64,000 nucleotides of DNA from CAXTPV01 sp965276715 (GCA_965276715.1 OZ255622.1:2356001-2420000), one strand, 5' to 3'. Shown: positions 38,350 through 47,388, counted from the first letter of the stretch. The notes: generated from the letters alone by a model not told the origin. Numbers and translations are program-made.

Positions 38350-40137
38350 TCAGACAGATTCGAACAGTGGTAGCTGGACCATCCCCGGCACCGTCACCAG
38401 CCCACGATCGGTGATCCGGATGTCCGGGATCACCGAAAGCGGAATCAGGTTGAACCCCATGAACGGCAGCGTGAGCCCCAGCGCCGTCCAATGCCGCTTG
38501 AGCTCTTCCATCTCGGCCGCGACCTCGGCCGCTCGCTTGTCGGACAACAACCCCGCCACCGGCAGCGCGACCGTTGCCAGCACGTTCGTGCCGTCGACCA
38601 CCACCACCGCCCCCGCATGACGGCGCACCTCCTCGAGCGCCAAGGCCATCTCCGCCTGCGTGCGTCCCGCCACGATGACGTTGTGCGCGTCGTGGCCCAC
38701 GCTGGAGGCGACCGCGCCACGCGTCAGCCCGAAATCCTGCAGCAACCCGCATGCGATGGTGCCAGCGCCGCCATGCCGCTCCACGACGGTAACGAAGCAA
38801 AGCCGGTGCGCGTCGAGAACCCGGTCCCAGTCCTTCGCGGCCTCCAGCGCAATCCGCTCGTGCCGCAGCACGATCCCCGATGGCTCGATCCGGATCACGT
38901 TGGCGACCGACCGTTCCGGCAACGGCGGCACCAGCATGCGCTCCGCCGGCAGCGTGACCGTGCTGTACGCATCCGCCGGATACCGGTAGCGCGCGTCGCT
39001 CAGTTGTCTGTCGAGCACGTCCGTCACCCGCCGCCGGTCGACCGCCAGCACCCCGCCATACCACGTGCTCTGCGGCCGCAGTTCGTCGTCGAGCAGGACC
39101 AGGTCCGCCCGCCTGCCATGCCCCAAACCGCCGAAATCCTCGTCCATCCCGAACCGGGTCGCCCCGTGCAGCGAACCCAGGCTCCATGCCCGCACGGGTG
39201 ACAGACCATGCACAACGGCCTCACGCACCACCCAGTCGAGCCCGAACCGCATCAGGTCGTCGGCATCACGATCGTCGGTGCACACGCACACGCGCTTGGT
39301 GTCGCAGCCATACCGCGTCACCGCCCCGATCGCCGCCGGCAGGCTGTTCCAGGGCGTGCGCGGGTTGCCGCCGCGCAGGAAGATCCACACGCCTGCCTCC
39401 AGCAGGTCGCGCGCGATCTCGGCGTCGATCGCCTCGTGCGTGTCCGTCACTCCGCTCGCCGCATAGGCCGCCACGAACTCGCGGCCATACACATGCCCGC
39501 TCACCGGCCGTCCGCGCCGCAGCGCCTCGGCGATGATCGCGTGGCTGCGCGCGTCGCCCTCGCAGACGGCCACGAAATCCATCTTCTCGCCGAGTGCGGC
39601 CGCCTCCGGCCAACGCTCGAACAGCCCGCCGATCTTCGCCGCGGTCAAATCGCCGCCCGCGGTCTCGAATTGCGGCGACGTGGCCGGCACCGTGCTCGGC
39701 ACCGTCAGGAACACGTTCAGCGGAGCGGCACGCGCATCCTCCAGCATCCATTCGATGCCGCGCGTGTCGCACACGTTGCCGATCTCGTGGCTGTCGCAGA
39801 AGATCGTGGTGGTTCCATTCAGCAGCGCGGCCTCGGCAAAGGCGCAGACCGTCATCATGCTGCTCTCGACATGGACATGCGGGTCGACCAGCCCCGGGGC
39901 CAGGATCCCGCCGCCCGCATCCTGCACCGCCGCGTCGCCGCGGAAGGTCCCCGCCGGCTTGACCGCGGCGATCCGGCCGCTCGCGATCCATATCTCACGC
40001 TCGTCGCGCATCCGTTCGGTGTAGGTGCAGAGCAGCCGCGCGCCGCGGATCACCAGGTCGGGCGGCGCGCGCCCCGACGCGACCGCCGCCAGATGCCGCG
40101 TCATCGTGGCCAGCGGCTCGACCGAGAACCGGTTCAT
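38350..40137 (-). CDS. ade: adenine deaminase
   Basis: 595-residue amidohydrolase converting adenine to hypoxanthine for purine salvage. Metal-site motifs: DPHVHVESSMMT, FCDSHEIGNV, VSGHVYG, DTHEAIDA and CTDDRDADDL; the C-terminal adenine-deaminase domain has SSVGHDAHNVIV and ends PFMGFNLIPLSVIPDIRITDRGL. ATG 40137 overlaps the stop of the DUF72 gene (ATGA), indicating translational coupling. A nucleoside ABC transporter is encoded 10 kb away, so purine uptake and salvage may be linked. Confidence 0.93.
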   Translation of the reverse strand: MNRFSVEPLATMTRHLAAVASGRAPPDLVIRGARLLCTYTERMRDEREIWIASGRIAAVKPAGTFRGDAAVQDAGGGILAPGLVDPHVHVESSMMTVCAFAEAALLNGTTTIFCDSHEIGNVCDTRGIEWMLEDARAAPLNVFLTVPSTVPATSPQFETAGGDLTAAKIGGLFERWPEAAALGEKMDFVAVCEGDARSHAIIAEALRRGRPVSGHVYGREFVAAYAASGVTDTHEAIDAEIARDLLEAGVWIFLRGGNPRTPWNSLPAAIGAVTRYGCDTKRVCVCTDDRDADDLMRFGLDWVVREAVVHGLSPVRAWSLGSLHGATRFGMDEDFGGLGHGRRADLVLLDDELRPQSTWYGGVLAVDRRRVTDVLDRQLSDARYRYPADAYSTVTLPAERMLVPPLPERSVANVIRIEPSGIVLRHERIALEAAKDWDRVLDAHRLCFVTVVERHGGAGTIACGLLQDFGLTRGAVASSVGHDAHNVIVAGRTQAEMALALEEVRRHAGAVVVVDGTNVLATVALPVAGLLSDKRAAEVAAEMEELKRHWTALGLTLPFMGFNLIPLSVIPDIRITDRGLVTVPGMVQLPLFESV

Positions 40138-40883
40138 ACCTTCCTCCGCCCGACCGCCTCGATCAACGCCATCGCTGCCGCCGGATTGCGATGCTTGGCG
40201 CCCGAGATCACGTAGCCGAACACGTCGTGCCGCCGGGCCATCGCCTTGAACCGCTTCGCCCAAATGGTGATGTCGGCGCCGCCATAGCCGGCCGGCTCCT
40301 TATCCACCGTTGTCTCCAGGCGGACATAGGCGAAATCGGCGGTGACGTCCGTGCGCATCGGCGCGTCGGGCCGCTCGACCAGCGCGAGTGCCACTCCCCG
40401 CTCGCGCAACAATTCGAGCAGCCGCGGGTCCGACGCCGTCGGATGGCGCATCTCGATCGCATGCCGCAATCGCACGCCGTCGCGCGCGTCCGGCAGCAAT
40501 TCAAGGAACCCCGCGAACCAGCCCGCCTCGAACTTCCGGGTCGGTGCGAACTGCCACAGGATCGGGCCCAGCGCCGGTCCGAGCGCCGTCACTCCGGACG
40601 ACAGGAAGCGCCCCACCGACAAGGCCGTCCGATCGGGATCGCCCACATGCGTCGCCGCCCGCGCCGCCTTGACCGAAAAGACGAAATCCTCCGGGACCGA
40701 CGCACGCCATCCCTCGAACACCGATCGCGTCTGCGTCCGGTAGAACGTCCCGTTGATCTCGATCGACGTCAGCGCCCGGCTCGCATGGCGGAGTTCGTCG
40801 GCGCGCTTGACCGACGCCGGATAGAAGCTCTCTCGCCAGGGTGCGAAGCTCCACCCGCCGACACCGATCCGGATCGCGCCCAC
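40134..40883 (-). CDS. DUF72 family protein
   Basis: 249-residue TIM-barrel-like protein: IRIGVGGWSFAPWRESFYP at the N-terminus, LTSIEINGTFYRTQ, PILWQFAPTRKFEAGW, AIEMRHPT and DFAYVRLET are the DUF72 (YecE-like) signatures. Start is GTG 40883 with AAGGAG 5 bases upstream, preferred over ATGs at 40913/40916 that have no ribosome binding site. Biochemical role unknown. Divergent from the Fo ATP synthase operon across 69 bases and coupled to adenine deaminase by a 4-base overlap. Confidence 0.88.
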   Translation of the reverse strand: MGAIRIGVGGWSFAPWRESFYPASVKRADELRHASRALTSIEINGTFYRTQTRSVFEGWRASVPEDFVFSVKAARAATHVGDPDRTALSVGRFLSSGVTALGPALGPILWQFAPTRKFEAGWFAGFLELLPDARDGVRLRHAIEMRHPTASDPRLLELLRERGVALALVERPDAPMRTDVTADFAYVRLETTVDKEPAGYGGADITIWAKRFKAMARRHDVFGYVISGAKHRNPAAAMALIEAVGRRKV

Positions 40884-40952
40884 CGGTGCTCCTTGACACT
40901 CCAAGAACCCCATCATAGCAACCGCGAGCCGGCCGGTGGAACAGGGGGTCCG

Positions 40953-41246
40953 TTGGACGAGGGTCAATTCGACCAACGTCTCGAGGAGGCCCGCCAGCGG
41001 GCCGGCCTCACCACGGCTGTCGCACCGGAGACAACACCCGAGCCGCATCCGCTCACCTTCGCGGTCCGGCTCGGCGTCGAGATGGTCGCCGCCCTGGGCG
41101 TCGCCTGCGCGATCGGCTATGGGCTCGACCGTCTGTTCGGCACACGGCCATGGATCATGGTGGCTTTCGTGCCGCTCGGCGTCGCGGCCGGCGTCCTCGG
41201 CCTGATGCGATCGGTGGCGCCCAGCGTCAGGTCAGGCACGAAGTAG
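40953..41246 (+). CDS. atpI: AtpI/AtpQ-like ATP synthase assembly protein
   Basis: 97-residue membrane protein with two hydrophobic helices (LGVEMVAALGVACAIGYGLDRLFG and WIMVAFVPLGVAAGVLGLMRS) joined by the conserved GYGLDRLFGT, as in AtpI proteins that help assemble the c-ring. Start is TTG 40953 behind a G-rich ribosome binding site (AGGGGG). First gene of the Fo operon, 15 bases before atpB. Confidence 0.88.
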   Translation: MDEGQFDQRLEEARQRAGLTTAVAPETTPEPHPLTFAVRLGVEMVAALGVACAIGYGLDRLFGTRPWIMVAFVPLGVAAGVLGLMRSVAPSVRSGTK

Positions 41247-41261
41247 GAGAGGGGTTCAACG

Positions 41262-42017
41262 ATGGCGTCCAAGGGCATGGATCCGCTCGGCCAGTTCACG
41301 CTCGTCACCGGCTTCGGCCCGGTCGGGCGGGTGGTGAATTTCACCAACTCCAACGAGATGATGCTGCTCGCCGCCGGGATCATCGTGCTCACCATGTCGG
41401 CCGCGATCTCGGCGCGCGCGATCGTGCCCGGGCGTCTGCAGGGCGTGGTCGAGATGTTCTACGAATTCACCCACCGGCTGGTCACCGACACGATGGGCGA
41501 GGAGGGCACCCGCTTCTTCCCCTTCGTGTTCCTGATCTTCAGCTTCGTGCTGGTCGGCAACCTGCTCGGCCTGTTCCCGTATTTCTTCCCCTTCACCTCG
41601 CACATCGCGGTGACGTTCTCGCTGGCGATCTTCATCTTCGCGCTCTCGACCGTGCTCGGCTTCGTCTTCCAGGGCGTGGGTTTCCTCAAGCTGTTCGCGC
41701 CGTCCGGCGTGCCGGTCTGGCTGCTGCCGCTGCTGATCCCGATCGAGATCATCACGTATTTGACCCGCCCGATTTCGCTCTCGGTTCGTCTGTTCGCCAA
41801 CATCACCGCGGGCCACGTGATGTGGGAGGTCTTCGCGGGCTTCATGCTCCTGCTCAGCGCCAGCCTCGGCACCTTCGGGCTTGTCGCCGCGATCGTCCCG
41901 CTGGGCCTGAATTTCGCTCTCACCGCGCTCGAATTCCTGGTCGCCGTCCTGCAGGCCTACGTCTTCGCTGTTCTTACCTGCCTCTATCTCAACGATGCGA
42001 TCCACGCCCACCATTGA
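41262..42017 (+). CDS. atpB: Fo ATP synthase subunit a
   Basis: 251-residue stator channel subunit with five or six helices. The essential arginine lies in RPISLSVRLFANITAGH, and the C-terminal helix NFALTALEFLVAVLQAYVFAVLTCLYLNDA is diagnostic. N-terminus MASKGMDPLGQFTLVTG is normal for alphaproteobacteria. GGAG lies about 10 bases upstream of the start. Followed by atpE after 82 bases. Confidence 0.96.
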   Translation: MASKGMDPLGQFTLVTGFGPVGRVVNFTNSNEMMLLAAGIIVLTMSAAISARAIVPGRLQGVVEMFYEFTHRLVTDTMGEEGTRFFPFVFLIFSFVLVGNLLGLFPYFFPFTSHIAVTFSLAIFIFALSTVLGFVFQGVGFLKLFAPSGVPVWLLPLLIPIEIITYLTRPISLSVRLFANITAGHVMWEVFAGFMLLLSASLGTFGLVAAIVPLGLNFALTALEFLVAVLQAYVFAVLTCLYLNDAIHAHH

Positions 42018-42099
42018 TCGACGCGAGCCGCCCGGTTGCTCCGAGGCGCCGCTTTCTCCATAAGCACACCCGAAACGGTCCAGATAACAGGAACATCCC

Positions 42100-42333
42100 A
42101 TGGCCCTCGACTCCGCCATCCTCGCACGTGACATCGGCGCGGGCCTTGCCACCATCGGTGTCGCCGGCTCGGGCGTCGGCATCGGCAACCTGTTCGGCTC
42201 CTTCGTCTCCGCCGTCGGCCGTAATCCCGCCGCGCGCGACCGCATGTTCCGCGAGGTCCTCCTCGGCTTCGCGCTCACCGAGGCCGTGGCCCTCTACGCC
42301 CTGGTGATCGCGCTCATCCTTCTCTTCTCCTGA
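42100..42333 (+). CDS. atpE: Fo ATP synthase subunit c
   Basis: 77-residue proteolipid of the rotor ring. Two helices are joined by the polar loop RNPAARDRMF; the proton-binding carboxylate is Glu61 in LLGFALTEAVALYALVIALIL. The glycine-rich first helix (GAGLATIGVAGSGVGIGNLFGS) is typical. The 82-base gap before it, larger than the other gaps of the operon, is common upstream of atpE, which needs higher translation. Confidence 0.96.
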   Translation: MALDSAILARDIGAGLATIGVAGSGVGIGNLFGSFVSAVGRNPAARDRMFREVLLGFALTEAVALYALVIALILLFS

Positions 42334-42353
42334 TCGGGACGGGCGCGACCGCC

Positions 42354-42911
42354 ATGCGCGTCACGCGCTGGACCGTTCCGCTGGCGGCCATTCCCGGCAC
42401 CGCGGCTGCTGCCAGCAAGCTGCCGCAGATGGATTTCGCCAATCCGCTGACCGTGTCGCAGGTTGTGTGGATGGCGATCATCATGGCGGTGCTCTACGCC
42501 ATGCTCCGCACCTGGCTGCTGCCGCAGATCGGCGCCGTCATCGCCGACCGTGGCGCCCGAATCCGCGGCGACCTCGACGCCGCCCAGGAGGCCAGGCGCA
42601 CTGCGGAACAGGCGGTTGCCGAACTCGACCGCGCGATCGCCGAAGCCCGTTCCGAAAGCGAGCGAACCGTCAACGTCGCGATCGAGCAGGCCAAGGCCCT
42701 CGCGCGCGCCCAGGCCGACGCCTCGAGCGCCGCCTTGGAGACCGAGCTCGCCCGCGCCGAGCAGCAGATCGCGCAGGCGCGCGGCGATGCGATGGCGAGC
42801 CTGGTGCCGATCGCCGACGAGGTCGCGCGCGGCCTGCTCGAGCGCCTGACCGGCCATCCGCCGGATCGCGCGATGCTCGACCGCACGCTCGCCGACATCC
42901 AGGCGGCCTGA
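42354..42911 (+). CDS. atpF': Fo ATP synthase subunit b' (divergent b)
   Basis: 185 residues. One membrane helix (TVSQVVWMAIIMAVLYAMLRTWLLP) follows a short leader, then a long coiled coil (GARIRGDLDAAQEARRTAEQAVAELDRAIAEARSESER). Together with the next gene it gives the two different b subunits usual in photosynthetic and many other alphaproteobacteria. Starts 20 bases after atpE and ends 9 bases before atpF. Confidence 0.9.
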   Translation: MRVTRWTVPLAAIPGTAAAASKLPQMDFANPLTVSQVVWMAIIMAVLYAMLRTWLLPQIGAVIADRGARIRGDLDAAQEARRTAEQAVAELDRAIAEARSESERTVNVAIEQAKALARAQADASSAALETELARAEQQIAQARGDAMASLVPIADEVARGLLERLTGHPPDRAMLDRTLADIQAA

Positions 42912-42920
42912 GCGAAACCC

Positions 42921-43439
42921 ATGGAATATCTCGCCTTCCACACCCGCTTCTGGAGCGTCGGCACCTTCTGGGTCACGGTCGCCGTCGTCCTGTTCCTCGC
43001 CGTGTTCGGCCGTCGGCTGCTGGCGGGCATCTTCGGCGCCGTCGACAGCCGCTCGCATGCCATCCAGGACGGGCTCGACGAAGCGCAACGACTTCGACGG
43101 GAGGCCGAAGCGATGCTGCTCGAGGCCCAGAACCGCCAGGCCGAAGCGCTCCGCACCGCCCAGGAGATGCTCGATCACGCCCGCGCCCGCGCCGAGCGCC
43201 TGACGCAGGAACTCGCCCAGGCCGCCGCCGACACCCAGGCCAGGCGCGAGCAGATGGTCATCGATCGCATCCGCGCCGCCGAGGCCAACGCGATCAAGGA
43301 AGTTCGCGCCGCCGCGGCCAGCCTCGCCGTCGAGGCGGCCAGCCGCATCATGCGCGACACGTTCGACGCCGAGCAGGATGCACCCAGCATCGACCGCGCG
43401 ATCGCCAATCTCCCCACCGCACTCGGCCGCGCCGCCTGA
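42921..43439 (+). CDS. atpF: Fo ATP synthase subunit b
   Basis: 172 residues: an N-terminal membrane helix (FWSVGTFWVTVAVVLFLAVFGRRLLA) and a long alanine/glutamate-rich coiled coil (GLDEAQRLRREAEAMLLEAQNRQAEALR) that forms the peripheral stalk with b'. Last subunit gene of the Fo operon; the glycosyltransferase gene begins 10 bases later, so transcription probably continues into the envelope genes. Confidence 0.92.
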   Translation: MEYLAFHTRFWSVGTFWVTVAVVLFLAVFGRRLLAGIFGAVDSRSHAIQDGLDEAQRLRREAEAMLLEAQNRQAEALRTAQEMLDHARARAERLTQELAQAAADTQARREQMVIDRIRAAEANAIKEVRAAAASLAVEAASRIMRDTFDAEQDAPSIDRAIANLPTALGRAA

Positions 43440-43449
43440 TCCTCACCCG

Positions 43450-44172
43450 ATGCCGCGCCTGTCCCTGATCGTCCCGGTCCTCGACGAGGCCGGCAACGTC
43501 GACGGCGCCTGCGACGAGATCGCCGCCGCCTTCGCGCCCTTGGCCGGGGACTACGAGGTCATCTTCGTCGACGACGGCAGCACCGACGGGACCGCCGACC
43601 GCGTCATCGCCGCGCGCGCCAGGATGCCGCAACTTCGCCTGATCCAGCATGCCGCCCGCTTCGGCAAGGCGGTGGCGCTCCGCAACGGTGTGGCCGCCGC
43701 TCGCGCCGACTGGATCGCCACCATCGACGGCGACCGCCAGGACGACCCGACCCAGATCCCGCTCATGCTGCAGACCGCCGAGGCCGCCGGCGCGCCCTAT
43801 CCGGTCGTGATCGGCGTTCGCCTCGATCGCCGCGACGAGGGCAACAAGCGCCTCGCCAGCCGGATCGCCAACGGCGTGCGACGCCGCATCCTGCAGGACG
43901 ATTGCCCCGACACCACCAGCCCCACCAAGGTGTTCCGGCGCGAGGACTATCTGCGCCTGCCGCATTTCAACGGCCAGCATCGCTTCCTGCCCGCCCTGTT
44001 CCAATACGACGGCAAGCGCGTGATCCTCCGCTCTGTCAGCCACCGTCCTCGCATCGCGGGTCGGTCCAAATACAACAATCTCAACCGGGCCCTGGTCGGC
44101 ATCTGGGACCTGGTCGGCGTGGTCTGGCTGCGCACGCGGAGCACCAAGCCGGGCAGAGTGACTGAGCTATGA
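43450..44172 (+). CDS. GT2-family glycosyltransferase (dolichyl-phosphate mannose synthase / ArnC-like)
   Basis: 240-residue enzyme that transfers a sugar from a nucleotide donor, probably to a polyprenyl phosphate. N-terminal RLSLIVPVLDEAGNVDGACDEI, the DDGSTDGT motif and the DGDRQDDP metal-binding motif are typical. The usual C-terminal membrane helices of ArnC are absent. It overlaps the ArnT-like gene by 4 bases (ATGA), which fits a pair in which this enzyme makes a lipid-linked sugar and the next one transfers it outside the membrane. Confidence 0.9.
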   Translation: MPRLSLIVPVLDEAGNVDGACDEIAAAFAPLAGDYEVIFVDDGSTDGTADRVIAARARMPQLRLIQHAARFGKAVALRNGVAAARADWIATIDGDRQDDPTQIPLMLQTAEAAGAPYPVVIGVRLDRRDEGNKRLASRIANGVRRRILQDDCPDTTSPTKVFRREDYLRLPHFNGQHRFLPALFQYDGKRVILRSVSHRPRIAGRSKYNNLNRALVGIWDLVGVVWLRTRSTKPGRVTEL

Positions 44173-45860
44173 GTGCTCGGGGCTCTGCCCCGAACCCCGC
44201 CAAAGGCTGGGCCCTTGGAACCCATGACCCAGATCGCGGAGCGGAGCCCCTGCCTCTTCGCCGGGTCCTCTTCCTCCTGGTGTTCACGCTCCTGATCCTG
44301 CTGCCAGGCCGCATCTCGCTCCCACCGCTCGATCGCGACGAGAGCCGCTATCTCGAAGCGTCCCGTCAGATGCTGACCACCGGCGACCTCATCGACATCC
44401 GCTTCCAGGACCAGCCCCGCTGGCTGCAGCCCGCCGGCATCTACTGGCTGGAAGCCGGCACCGTCAGGATCGTCGAGGCCCTTGCCGGCTCCGACGCCCC
44501 CGCCGGCACCGCGTGGCCCTATCGCATCCCCTCGCTCCTCGCCGGCGTCGCCAACGTCCTGCTCACCGCGTCGATCGGCACCGCCTTGTTCGGTGCCGAA
44601 GCGGGCTTCCTCGCCGGGCTGATGCTGGCTGTCAGCGTGCTCTTCAATGCCGAAGGCCGGATGGCGACCATCGACACCACCCTGCTGACCACGACGCTGC
44701 TCGCCCTGCGCACCCTGCTGAGCGGCCGGCATCCCTGGCTCTACTGGATCGCACTCGGCGGCGGCCTGATGCTCAAGGGCCCCGTCGGCCTGATCCCGGT
44801 CCTCGGCACGCCGCTCGCGCTCTCGTTCGCCGAGCGCGATCTCGACATCTGGCGGCGTCTGCGCCCCGCCTGGGGCATCCCCCTGGCGCTCGCCATCGTG
44901 CTGCCTTGGCTCGTCGCCATCCAGCATGTGAGCCACGGCCGCTTCCTCGCGATCGCCGTCGGTCACAACCTGCTCGGCAAGGTCGCGGGATCGCAGGAAT
45001 CGCATGGCGCCCCCGCCGGCACCTATCTCGCGATCTTCCTGGCCTCCTTCTGGCCCGGCTCGCTGTTCGCGGTCCTCGCGATCCCGTTCGCCTGGGCACG
45101 CCGCCGCACCAAGGCGGTTCGCTTCCTCCTCTGCTGGATCATCCCCACCTGGCTCGCCTTCGAGCTCATTGCGACCAAGCTGCCGCACTACGTCCTGCCG
45201 GCCTATCCCGCCATCGCGTGCCTCGCCGCCGCTGCCCTCCTTGCCCCGGTCCAACGGGCAGCATACCCCGTCCGCCTGCTCGCCTGGCTCTACGGCGCGC
45301 TTTGGCTCGCCGCCGGTCTCGCCTTCGCCGCCGCCGGCCCCGTCCTCCTTGTCCACTACCAGGCAACAAGCAGCCCGGTCGGCATCGCGGCGAGCGTGGC
45401 TGGCGCCGCCCTGCTCCTCGCCTCCGCCTCGGTCCTGATCCGCGGCCGCCGCCAGCCCGCCTTCCTGCTCGCCGCCGGCGGCGCCTACGCGATCTATGCC
45501 GGCCTGTTCACGACCGTGATCCCCAACCTCACCACCCTTTGGCTCAGTCCGCGCATCGCGGACACGGTGGCCGAAATCCGTCCCTGCCCCGGCAGCGTGC
45601 TCGCCTCCGCCTCCTACAGCGAGCCGAGCCTGGTCTTTCTCGCCGGCCGGAAGACGCGTCTGCTGGATCCGGTGGACGCCGCCCGCTTCCTCTCCCAGGA
45701 TCGCGCCTGCGGTCTCGCCCTGGTCGGCACTCGCGACGAGGCCGCCTTTCGGGGCGCGCTTACCGTCCCCGTCCGCAAGCTGGCAGAGATCGATGGCGTG
45801 AACTACTCGAACGGCAGGCACTTGGCGCTCGCCCTCTACACCGCGAGCCCGCGCAAATGA
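44169..45860 (+). CDS. ArnT/PMT-like lipid-linked glycosyltransferase
   Basis: 563-residue membrane enzyme with about twelve helices. The catalytic-loop motif PPLDRDESRYLEASRQML near residue 52 and FQDQPRWLQPAGIYWLEA mark the GT39/GT83 (ArnT) family, which transfers a sugar from undecaprenyl phosphate to lipid A or similar acceptors. The first 27 codons (MSARGSAPNPAKGWALGTHD...) coincide with a GC hairpin of the dispersed repeat family, so the N-terminus is either repeat-encoded or the true start is further in; no good internal start is seen before the first helix (RRVLFLLVFTLLILLPG). Confidence 0.88.
   Translation: MSARGSAPNPAKGWALGTHDPDRGAEPLPLRRVLFLLVFTLLILLPGRISLPPLDRDESRYLEASRQMLTTGDLIDIRFQDQPRWLQPAGIYWLEAGTVRIVEALAGSDAPAGTAWPYRIPSLLAGVANVLLTASIGTALFGAEAGFLAGLMLAVSVLFNAEGRMATIDTTLLTTTLLALRTLLSGRHPWLYWIALGGGLMLKGPVGLIPVLGTPLALSFAERDLDIWRRLRPAWGIPLALAIVLPWLVAIQHVSHGRFLAIAVGHNLLGKVAGSQESHGAPAGTYLAIFLASFWPGSLFAVLAIPFAWARRRTKAVRFLLCWIIPTWLAFELIATKLPHYVLPAYPAIACLAAAALLAPVQRAAYPVRLLAWLYGALWLAAGLAFAAAGPVLLVHYQATSSPVGIAASVAGAALLLASASVLIRGRRQPAFLLAAGGAYAIYAGLFTTVIPNLTTLWLSPRIADTVAEIRPCPGSVLASASYSEPSLVFLAGRKTRLLDPVDAARFLSQDRACGLALVGTRDEAAFRGALTVPVRKLAEIDGVNYSNGRHLALALYTASPRK
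44178..44218. repeat. GC double hairpin inside the start of the ArnT-like gene (dispersed repeat family)
   Basis: CGGGGC-TCT-GCCCCG at 44178-44192 is perfect; CCAAAGGC-TGG-GCCCTTGG at 44200-44218 has one mismatch. The order and spacing match the other members of the family, but here the element lies after the ATGA overlap and is read as codons 4-17 of the glycosyltransferase frame. Confidence 0.75.
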
Positions 45861-46507
45861 GAGCTGTCGCGGCCCTCCTCCTGCTCGCGACGTCCCAGGC
45901 GCTCGCGCAGACGCCGCCCGAGACAAAGCTCGAGATCGATGCGACCGGCACTGCCGAGGCGACGCCCGACGAGCTCGATGCCACGCTCGCCGCCCGGACA
46001 TCCGGCCCCGACGCCGCCACCATCCAGCAGGGCGTCAATGTCGCCATGCAGGCGGCCCTGCAGGAGGCTGCCACCGTCCCCGCCGTCAAGCCGCGCACGA
46101 TCGGCTACGACATGAGCCAGGACGACAAGCAGGTCTGGACCGCCACCAGCCGGATCGGGCTCCGCTCGTCCGACAGCGTCTCCCTGCTTGGCCTGGTCAG
46201 CCGTCTGCAGTCGACCGGCCTCGTCCTCGAGAGCCTGAGCTGGGATCTGTCGCCCGCCCTGCATGACCGGGCGCAATCCGATGCCATGACGGCGGCCCTG
46301 CACGCCCTCGTCCGCCGCTCGGGCGACGCGGCCGCGTCGCTCGGCCTGCATGTCGACCGCTTCGCCGACATCCGCGTCTCCGACGGCGGCTTCGTCCAGC
46401 CGCGCCCGTTCGGCGTCATGCGCGCCCTCGCCGCCCCGCCCGCGGCGCCGTCCGCCCCGATGTCCGTCGATGTCACCGCGACTGCGACCGTGCTGCTGCG
46501 TCCATGA
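45857..46507 (+). CDS. SIMPL-domain (DUF541) exported protein
   Basis: 216 residues. The signal peptide (VAALLLLATSQALAQ) is followed by the SIMPL layout: TKLEIDATGTAEATPDELDATLAAR, a central YDMSQDDKQVWTATSRIGLRSSD strand, and a C-terminal VDVTATATVLLRP. Such proteins are oxidative-stress or envelope-related, with no firm activity. Overlaps both neighbours by 4 bases (ATGA), so it is part of the glycosyltransferase-protease unit. Confidence 0.8.
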   Translation: MRAVAALLLLATSQALAQTPPETKLEIDATGTAEATPDELDATLAARTSGPDAATIQQGVNVAMQAALQEAATVPAVKPRTIGYDMSQDDKQVWTATSRIGLRSSDSVSLLGLVSRLQSTGLVLESLSWDLSPALHDRAQSDAMTAALHALVRRSGDAAASLGLHVDRFADIRVSDGGFVQPRPFGVMRALAAPPAAPSAPMSVDVTATATVLLRP

Positions 46508-47187
46508 ACCGGGTCGCCTTGGCGCTTGCCCTCCTCGCCGCGACCGCCGCCTCCGCGCAACAGCTCCCCGGCCTCGGCCCCACCGCCAAACGCTTCGAGG
46601 TCGATCGCGCTCGCCTGCCCTGGCGCGCGCTCGGCCGCGTGCAGACCGAGTTCGCCGAGCGCTGCACCGGGTTCGCGGTCAAGCCGGACCTCGTCGCGAC
46701 CGCCGCCCACTGCCTCTATCTGCCCAAGGTCGCCCACTTCATCCGGCCGCACGAGGTGCATTTCCTGCTCGGCGAACATCTCGACACCTTCGTGGACCAC
46801 GCGCGCGCGCTCAGCTTCGCCGTCCCGACCGGCTATGATCCGACCGACGAGGCCGGCACCGCCCGGCTCGACCGCGCCTTCGTCGTGCTCGATCACCCCG
46901 TGTCGGACAGCGTGCTCCGCCTCGCCACGTCGATGCCGCCGCCCGGCACCCGCCTGATGCTCGGCGGCTACGGCCAGGACCGGCAGGAGCGCATCCTTGC
47001 CGATCCGGACTGCCATCTTCTGGGTGTGGCGGACGGCCTGATCCGTCACGACTGCGCCGCCACCCGCGGCACCAGCGGCGCGCCGCTGCTCGCCGAGACC
47101 GGCGGCGAATGGCGCGTCATCGGCATCCAGATCGAGGCCGAGCTGCTCGGCGTCGGCGGCGTCGCCGTCTCCCTCGTTCAACCCTAG
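46504..47187 (+). CDS. exported trypsin-like serine protease
   Basis: 227 residues with a signal peptide (RVALALALLAATAASAQ). Catalytic triad candidates: His in VATAAHCLY, Asp in ARLDRAFVVLD and Ser in ATRGTSGAPLL, with two Cys pairs (ERCTGF/AAHC and DCHLL/HDCAA). This is the V8/trypsin-like peptidase family. Last gene of the run that begins with atpI; overlaps the SIMPL gene by 4 bases. Confidence 0.85.
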   Translation: MNRVALALALLAATAASAQQLPGLGPTAKRFEVDRARLPWRALGRVQTEFAERCTGFAVKPDLVATAAHCLYLPKVAHFIRPHEVHFLLGEHLDTFVDHARALSFAVPTGYDPTDEAGTARLDRAFVVLDHPVSDSVLRLATSMPPPGTRLMLGGYGQDRQERILADPDCHLLGVADGLIRHDCAATRGTSGAPLLAETGGEWRVIGIQIEAELLGVGGVAVSLVQP

Positions 47188-47202
47188 CCGAGGCTCTCCC
47201 GG

Positions 47203-47346
47203 ATGGCGCGAGCTGATGCTCGCGACGGCATCCGCAACGACGACGTCAAGCCCGTCGAGATTATCCCGATGCGCGACGGCGTGAAGTTCTGCACGTCATC
47301 CCCAAGGGCGCGCGACGCGCCGATCGTGCTGACCCGCACGCCGTAA
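47203..47346 (+). pseudogene. remnant of a CocE/NonD-family hydrolase N-terminus
   Basis: The 47-codon frame reads ...VEIIPMRDGVKF...RDAPIVLTRTP and stops; IPMRDGVKL and APIVLTRTPYN are the two N-terminal signature blocks of CocE/NonD (X-Pro dipeptidyl-peptidase-like) hydrolases. Between them the +2 frame gives LHVIPKGAR, the expected linking sequence, so compensating small deletions are visible. YN follows the stop in the same frame. Nothing of the catalytic domain remains. It adjoins the APH-like gene and belongs to a stretch of decayed genes. Confidence 0.5.
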
Positions 47347-47388
47347 TATAACCAGGGTTTAACTCAATCAGGTCGGCAGCCGAGGCAC

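Noticed and set aside
43947..46001. A 684-codon minus-strand frame opposite the glycosyltransferase genes
   Set aside because: Low-complexity Glu/Gly/Arg translation, a by-product of GC3 bias; the plus-strand frames have clear family motifs and 4-base overlaps.
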